DNA from: Propionivibrio sp.
GTDB taxonomy: Bacteria > Pseudomonadota > Gammaproteobacteria > Burkholderiales > Rhodocyclaceae
NCBI GenBank assembly: GCA_016705685.1
Contig: JADJLB010000002.1
Location: 310,001 to 374,000, forward strand
Direction: 5' to 3'
DNA: 64,000 nt
Shown here: positions 60,311-64,000 of the stretch, piece after piece
Position numbering within the stretch: position 1 is the first letter of the stretch
How the letters are laid out: every line of letters starts with the position of its first letter
Translations under genes and position numbers: made by a program
The notes under the pieces: model-generated
Databases searched by the model: none
What the model saw: only the letters and a program-made list of their open reading frames with translations
Told to the model about the DNA's origin: nothing

Positions 60311-60859
60311 ATGGCACAGGACGCAAATCGCCTTGTCTGGCTGGATATGGAAATGACCGGACTCGATCCCGAACGCGAGCGCATTATCGAACTGGCGATG
60401 ATCGTCACCGACAACGATCTGCAGACCGTTGTCGAATCGCCGGTGTGGGTTGTCCATCAGTCCGATACTCAGCTTGCCGCGATGGACGAATGGAACAAGC
60501 TCACGCACGGCCGCTCCGGCTTGGTCGACAAGGTCAAGAATTCGGTGCTTGACGAAGCCATGGTTGAGGTGGAAGCGCTGGCCTTCCTGAAGGATTTCGT
60601 GGCCAGGGAGGCCAGCCCGATGTGCGGCAATTCGATCGGCCAGGATCGCCGTTTCATGGTGCGCTACATGCCGCAGCTGGAATCCTGGTTCCATTACCGA
60701 AATCTTGATGTCAGCACGCTCAAGGAGCTTTGCCGGCGCTGGCGTCCGGAGCTGGCCAAGGGATTCACGAAGAAAGGCAATCACACGGCACTTGCCGATA
60801 TCCGTGAATCAATTGAAGAGATGAAGTACTACCGCGAACACTTCATCAAGATGTCGTGA
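60311..60859 (+). CDS. orn: Oligoribonuclease
   Basis: 3'-5' exoribonuclease that degrades di- to pentaribonucleotides, including pGpG from c-di-GMP turnover. 182 residues. DEDDh motifs are [31 protein letters not shown] and [13 protein letters not shown]. Divergent from the M48 gene. Confidence 0.98.
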   Translation: MAQDANRLVWLDMEMTGLDPERERIIELAMIVTDNDLQTVVESPVWVVHQSDTQLAAMDEWNKLTHGRSGLVDKVKNSVLDEAMVEVEALAFLKDFVAREASPMCGNSIGQDRRFMVRYMPQLESWFHYRNLDVSTLKELCRRWRPELAKGFTKKGNHTALADIRESIEEMKYYREHFIKMS

Positions 60860-60897
60860 GCGGGGTGCGTTGGAGACGTATGCCCATGTTTTGTTTG

Positions 60898-60929
60898 GCG
60901 AGCGAACGTTGGGAGGCATGTTCGCTTGC
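60898..60929. terminator. Inverted repeat between convergent orn and glycosyltransferase genes
   Basis: Arms GCGAGCGAAC (60898-60907) and GTTCGCTTGC (60920-60929) form a 10-bp stem with one G-U pair and a 12-base loop. It lies midway between the two convergent stops, so it may end either transcript, but neither side has a U-run. Confidence 0.4.
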
Positions 60930-60938
60930 CATCCCGTG

Positions 60939-62573
60939 TCACCTTCGGTATAGGTGAAACTTATCGCTTTCGTGGCGATCGCCAGGCCGTTTGCCTTCCC
61001 ATACCTGGCGCCATACTCCAGGCGAAATTTTGGCAGGGTTACGCGTTTCACCCTGGGCCAGAAGCCAATGACATTTAGCGGCTTCAGCGTTTTTCGGCGG
61101 CAGAGTGCGGATTCCGTCGAAGTAGTCCAATGACGCCAGAATGGAATCGGGAAGGTTGGCATTGACAATGCAGTCGAACCCGGCCGGAAGCGATCTGGCC
61201 AGCGAGGCGGAAAGCGGACGATACGATTTGCCATAGTCGATCCAGGGCATCCACAGCATGGCGATGAGCAGCCAGAACAGGGTCAGACCGGCCATCCAGT
61301 GCATGATGCCGCGCATCGGCGAACGAGGGCTGGTGACGATCAACCAAACCCATATCACCGTGACACACGCCGAGACAGCGAAGGAAAACAGGCCGAAGTG
61401 CCCAACGAAACCGGGTTCCAGTTGGACTGTCTGACGAGCCAGTCTTTCCGGCCAGCCGAAGACCATTGCGCTCCAGACGATCCAGGCGACGGCCGATAGG
61501 AAGGTGAAGGTCATCATGCCAAACCAGTCGAATGCGTTTGCCGCGCCACGGCGCAGTGTGGCGACGCCGGGTACGGCCAGCAGAACGAGCGGTGGCAACA
61601 GTAGCAAGGCCGCAGAACTACGCGTCTCGACATTCAGGCCCAGAATGAGCAGCACCATGACGAAAGAGAAAATTGGCAGCGCCAGCGCTTTGCTCCGCAG
61701 AACGCGACGTTTAGACCAAAGCGCCCATGCCGCCAACGGCAGCGCCGGCCAAGCGTACCAAAGCAACAAATTCAGGTAGCGCAGGGTGTTGGAAAGAGGG
61801 GGTACTCTTTGCGTCAAGGGGCTCCACTCGCCGTAGAAAAAGGCCTTGAAATTTTGTGGTGAGATCATCCACAGGGGAAACAACCACAATGCGGAAATAA
61901 CAAGCGCCAGGACGATGGCCAGGGCAAGCCGCAGCGCGCTTGCTATCCTGGATTCGGACTGCCATAGGGTATACACGGTAACCGGAAGCAAGGTCAGCAC
62001 GGGGAGCAGGCCATTGGCGAGAAAACCAATGGCGATGGCAACGCCCAGGGTCAGGGTCGCCAAGGCAGGCCGTCGCGGCAGCAAGCAAAGCGCACAATAG
62101 GCCGCCGTATGAGCCGTCAGCGCGGCCAGCATCGGCTGCGCTTCGTGGGCATGGAACAGGAAACCAATACTCCCGGCAAGGATCAGCGGCGCGGCGGCAG
62201 CGTGGTCTCGGCCATGCAGTTCCCGCGACGCGAGGAGGATGAATTCAAGCGCCAACAGAGTGAATATGCCGCTGGCAAGACGGGCGGCGTCATGTACCGG
62301 CAATAACCAGGAAAACAGACGGGCAGTGACTGCTGAAGTCCAGTAGTAGAGTGGCGCATCCGGATACGGGTTGCCAGCGAGGTGAGGTACGAGCCAGTTC
62401 CCGTTGTTGACCGTATCGAAGGCTATGCCGATCGAAACCGCGTCGTCGTGTTTCCAGGGGTCATGGCCGATCAGTCCAATGAAAATGTAGGTGACCAGCA
62501 ATAGGGCCAACACCCAGCCGCTGGGTGGCAAGGCTATCCCCTTGAAGCGCGGATGTTCAGGTAAGAATGGCAT
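60939..62573 (-). CDS. GT39/ArnT-like membrane glycosyltransferase
   Basis: 544 residues with about eleven membrane segments and a C-terminal periplasmic-looking domain. The first loop has GHDPWKHDDAVSIGIAFD followed by GNPYPDAPLYYWTSA, resembling the acidic catalytic loop of GT39/PMT-type enzymes that use lipid-linked sugars. The substrate cannot be assigned; transfer to lipid A (ArnT-like) or to another envelope acceptor is possible. Confidence 0.88.
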   Translation of the reverse strand: MPFLPEHPRFKGIALPPSGWVLALLLVTYIFIGLIGHDPWKHDDAVSIGIAFDTVNNGNWLVPHLAGNPYPDAPLYYWTSAVTARLFSWLLPVHDAARLASGIFTLLALEFILLASRELHGRDHAAAAPLILAGSIGFLFHAHEAQPMLAALTAHTAAYCALCLLPRRPALATLTLGVAIAIGFLANGLLPVLTLLPVTVYTLWQSESRIASALRLALAIVLALVISALWLFPLWMISPQNFKAFFYGEWSPLTQRVPPLSNTLRYLNLLLWYAWPALPLAAWALWSKRRVLRSKALALPIFSFVMVLLILGLNVETRSSAALLLLPPLVLLAVPGVATLRRGAANAFDWFGMMTFTFLSAVAWIVWSAMVFGWPERLARQTVQLEPGFVGHFGLFSFAVSACVTVIWVWLIVTSPRSPMRGIMHWMAGLTLFWLLIAMLWMPWIDYGKSYRPLSASLARSLPAGFDCIVNANLPDSILASLDYFDGIRTLPPKNAEAAKCHWLLAQGETRNPAKISPGVWRQVWEGKRPGDRHESDKFHLYRR

Positions 62574-62612
62574 GGCCAGACATAGTGATCGGCGTTTGAC
62601 TGTCGCTTAAAT

Positions 62613-62640
62613 AAAAAAGGCAGCCCTGCGGCTGCCCTTT
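62613..62640 (-). terminator. Rho-independent terminator after rpmE
   Basis: On the minus strand AAAGGGCAGC, CGCAGG and GCTGCCTTTTTTAT form a strong stem-loop (arms GGCAGCC and GGCTGCC) with a six-T tail at 62618-62613. It lies 30 bp past the rpmE stop and before the glycosyltransferase start. Confidence 0.85.
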
Positions 62641-62670
62641 CGTTGAGTCCGCATGAACTCGGTACGAGAC

Positions 62671-62886
62671 TCAGGCCGGCTTGTGCATAGCGCCATATTT
62701 CCGGTTGAATTTCTCGACGCGGCCGGCCGTGTCGATGATTTTCTGTTTGCCGGTGTAGAACGGATGGCAGGCGGAACACACTTCGACATGAAGCGCTTTC
62801 TTCATGGTCGATTGAGTCTTAAACACGTTGCCACAAGAGCAGGTGACCTCAATGTTTTGGTAAGCGGGGTGGATATCGGATTTCAT
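62671..62886 (-). CDS. rpmE: 50S ribosomal protein L31 (zinc-binding type)
   Basis: 71 residues. The four zinc cysteines C16, C18, C37 and C40 match the C+ (zinc-containing) form, with [10 protein letters not shown] and [11 protein letters not shown]. This form suggests a zinc-free paralogue may be kept elsewhere. It is downstream of rho on the same strand, a common order. Confidence 0.98.
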   Translation of the reverse strand: MKSDIHPAYQNIEVTCSCGNVFKTQSTMKKALHVEVCSACHPFYTGKQKIIDTAGRVEKFNRKYGAMHKPA

Positions 62887-63025
62887 CTGGAGAAATTCCT
62901 GTGAGTCAAATCAAGCCGGTTCGGGGTAAAGCGCCGGAAATAAGTTTCCAGCTTTGAGCTTCCGGTAGTTCGGTTCCGGTTCCGGAGGACGGCGCATTAT
63001 CCTCGATTCCTCGCCAATTTGCAAA

Positions 63026-64000
63026 CTAGCGGCGCATCGAGTCGAAGAACTCACCGTTGTTTTTCGTGGCTTTGATCTTGTCGAGCAGAAATTCCATCGC
63101 CTCAAGATCGTCCATGTTGTAGAGCAACTTGCGCAGTACCCACATTTTTTGCAGTACGTCGGGCATCAGCAGAAGCTCTTCGCGTCGCGTTCCTGAACGA
63201 TTGACGTTGATCGCCGGATAGACGCGCTTCTCTGCCATGCGCCGATCCAGGTGGATCTCAAGGTTTCCGGTGCCCTTGAATTCTTCGTAGATCACATCGT
63301 CCATTCGGCTGCCCGTATCGATCAGGGCCGTGGCGATGATCGTCAGCGAACCGCCTTCCTCGATGTTGCGCGCCGCTCCGAAGAAGCGCTTCGGCTTCTG
63401 CAGCGCATTGGCATCGACACCGCCGGTCAGAACCTTGCCGGACGCCGGTTGAACCGTGTTGTAGGCGCGAGCCAGACGGGTGATCGAGTCGAGCAGGATG
63501 ACCACGTCTTTTTTATGTTCGACCAGACGCTTGGCCTTCTCGATGACCATCTCGGCGACCTGGACGTGGCGGGTCGCCGGTTCGTCAAAGGTCGACGCGA
63601 CCACTTCACCGCGTACCGAGCGCGTCATCTCGGTGACTTCTTCCGGGCGCTCGTCGATCAACAGCACGATGAGTGTAATGTCCGGATGGTTGGTGGTGAT
63701 GGCATGCGCGATATGTTGCATCATCACGGTTTTGCCGCTCTTCGGGCTGGAGACCAACAGTCCGCGCTGACCTTTCCCGATCGGCGCGATGATGTCGACG
63801 ATGCGGCTGGTGGTGTTTTCCTCGCCGCGCATATCGCGTTCGAGTTTGATGTGCTCGGCAGGATGTAACGGCGTCAGATTCTCAAAAAGGATCTTGTTTT
63901 TCGAAGCTTCCGGAGGCTCGCCATTGATCTTGTCGACTTTGACCAGCGCGAAATAACGTTCGCCGTCTTTGGGCGTGCGAATTTCACCTTCGACCGTGTC
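63026..64000 (-). CDS. rho: Transcription termination factor Rho, N-terminus beyond the window
   Basis: RNA-dependent hexameric helicase that ends transcription. The frame is open to the right edge: codons before the first internal Met read [23 protein letters not shown], homologous to the RNA-binding domain of E. coli Rho. The visible 325 residues include [10 protein letters not shown], the P-loop region [27 protein letters not shown] and the Q-loop/R-loop segments up to the C-terminus FDSMRR. The N-terminal part lies outside. Confidence 0.97.
   Translation of the reverse strand, partial: DTVEGEIRTPKDGERYFALVKVDKINGEPPEASKNKILFENLTPLHPAEHIKLERDMRGEENTTSRIVDIIAPIGKGQRGLLVSSPKSGKTVMMQHIAHAITTNHPDITLIVLLIDERPEEVTEMTRSVRGEVVASTFDEPATRHVQVAEMVIEKAKRLVEHKKDVVILLDSITRLARAYNTVQPASGKVLTGGVDANALQKPKRFFGAARNIEEGGSLTIIATALIDTGSRMDDVIYEEFKGTGNLEIHLDRRMAEKRVYPAINVNRSGTRREELLLMPDVLQKMWVLRKLLYNMDDLEAMEFLLDKIKATKNNGEFFDSMRR

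Overview
The window is a gene-dense stretch of a Gram-negative chromosome. It looks like a betaproteobacterium of the Rhodocyclales, plausibly near Propionivibrio or Accumulibacter. That placement is inference from gene content and order: dapF-DUF484-xerC, dusB-fis-purH, amgK-murU beside lptD-surA-pdxA-rsmA, a cbb3 oxidase cluster, PHA-granule proteins, and two biotin-dependent Na+-pumping decarboxylases typical of propionate metabolism. No rRNA, tRNA, IS element, phage gene or CRISPR array was found. The first gene (dapF) and the last (rho) are cut by the window edges.

Layout. 1-7.9 kb: dapF-DUF484-xerC (+), an exported thiol/methionine-sulfoxide repair set DUF1223-msrB-msrA (-), then a STAS-repeat protein with hslV-hslU (+). 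7.9-17.6 kb (-): murU and amgK, pepP with an FAD hydroxylase of ubiquinone synthesis, dusB-fis, purH, purD-hemF. 17.7-24.9 kb (+): lptD-surA-pdxA-rsmA. 24.9-33.1 kb (-): a Crp/Fnr regulator with a DUF2892 protein and a matching palindromic operator, xthA, a DUF4124 protein, oligopeptidase A, DUF2189, DUF3422 and pyruvate kinase. 33.7-45.5 kb: gap and pgk (-), followed on the same strand by one complete Na+ decarboxylase operon (A-D-C-B order), and a second A-D-C-B operon diverging on the + strand. 45.6-47.7 kb: an AEC transporter and an AMACR-like CoA enzyme (-). 47.9-56.2 kb (+): ccoI-ccoS-ccoNOQP-ccoG-ccoH. 56.4-58.1 kb: PHA granule proteins. 58.2-64 kb: rsgA, an M48 protease, orn, a GT39 family membrane glycosyltransferase, rpmE and rho.

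The most notable object is the lptD gene. It encodes a 1314-residue protein in which a full PagP-type lipid A palmitoyltransferase domain, with its His/Asp/Ser active-site residues in place, lies between one signal peptide and the LptD jellyroll and barrel. This is a predicted double-barrel outer-membrane fusion joining LPS export and lipid A acylation. Other points are two divergent Na+ decarboxylase systems around gap, an intrinsic terminator in the leader of the copper ATPase gene ccoI, and a class-II-like Crp/Fnr operator-promoter in front of the DUF2892 gene.
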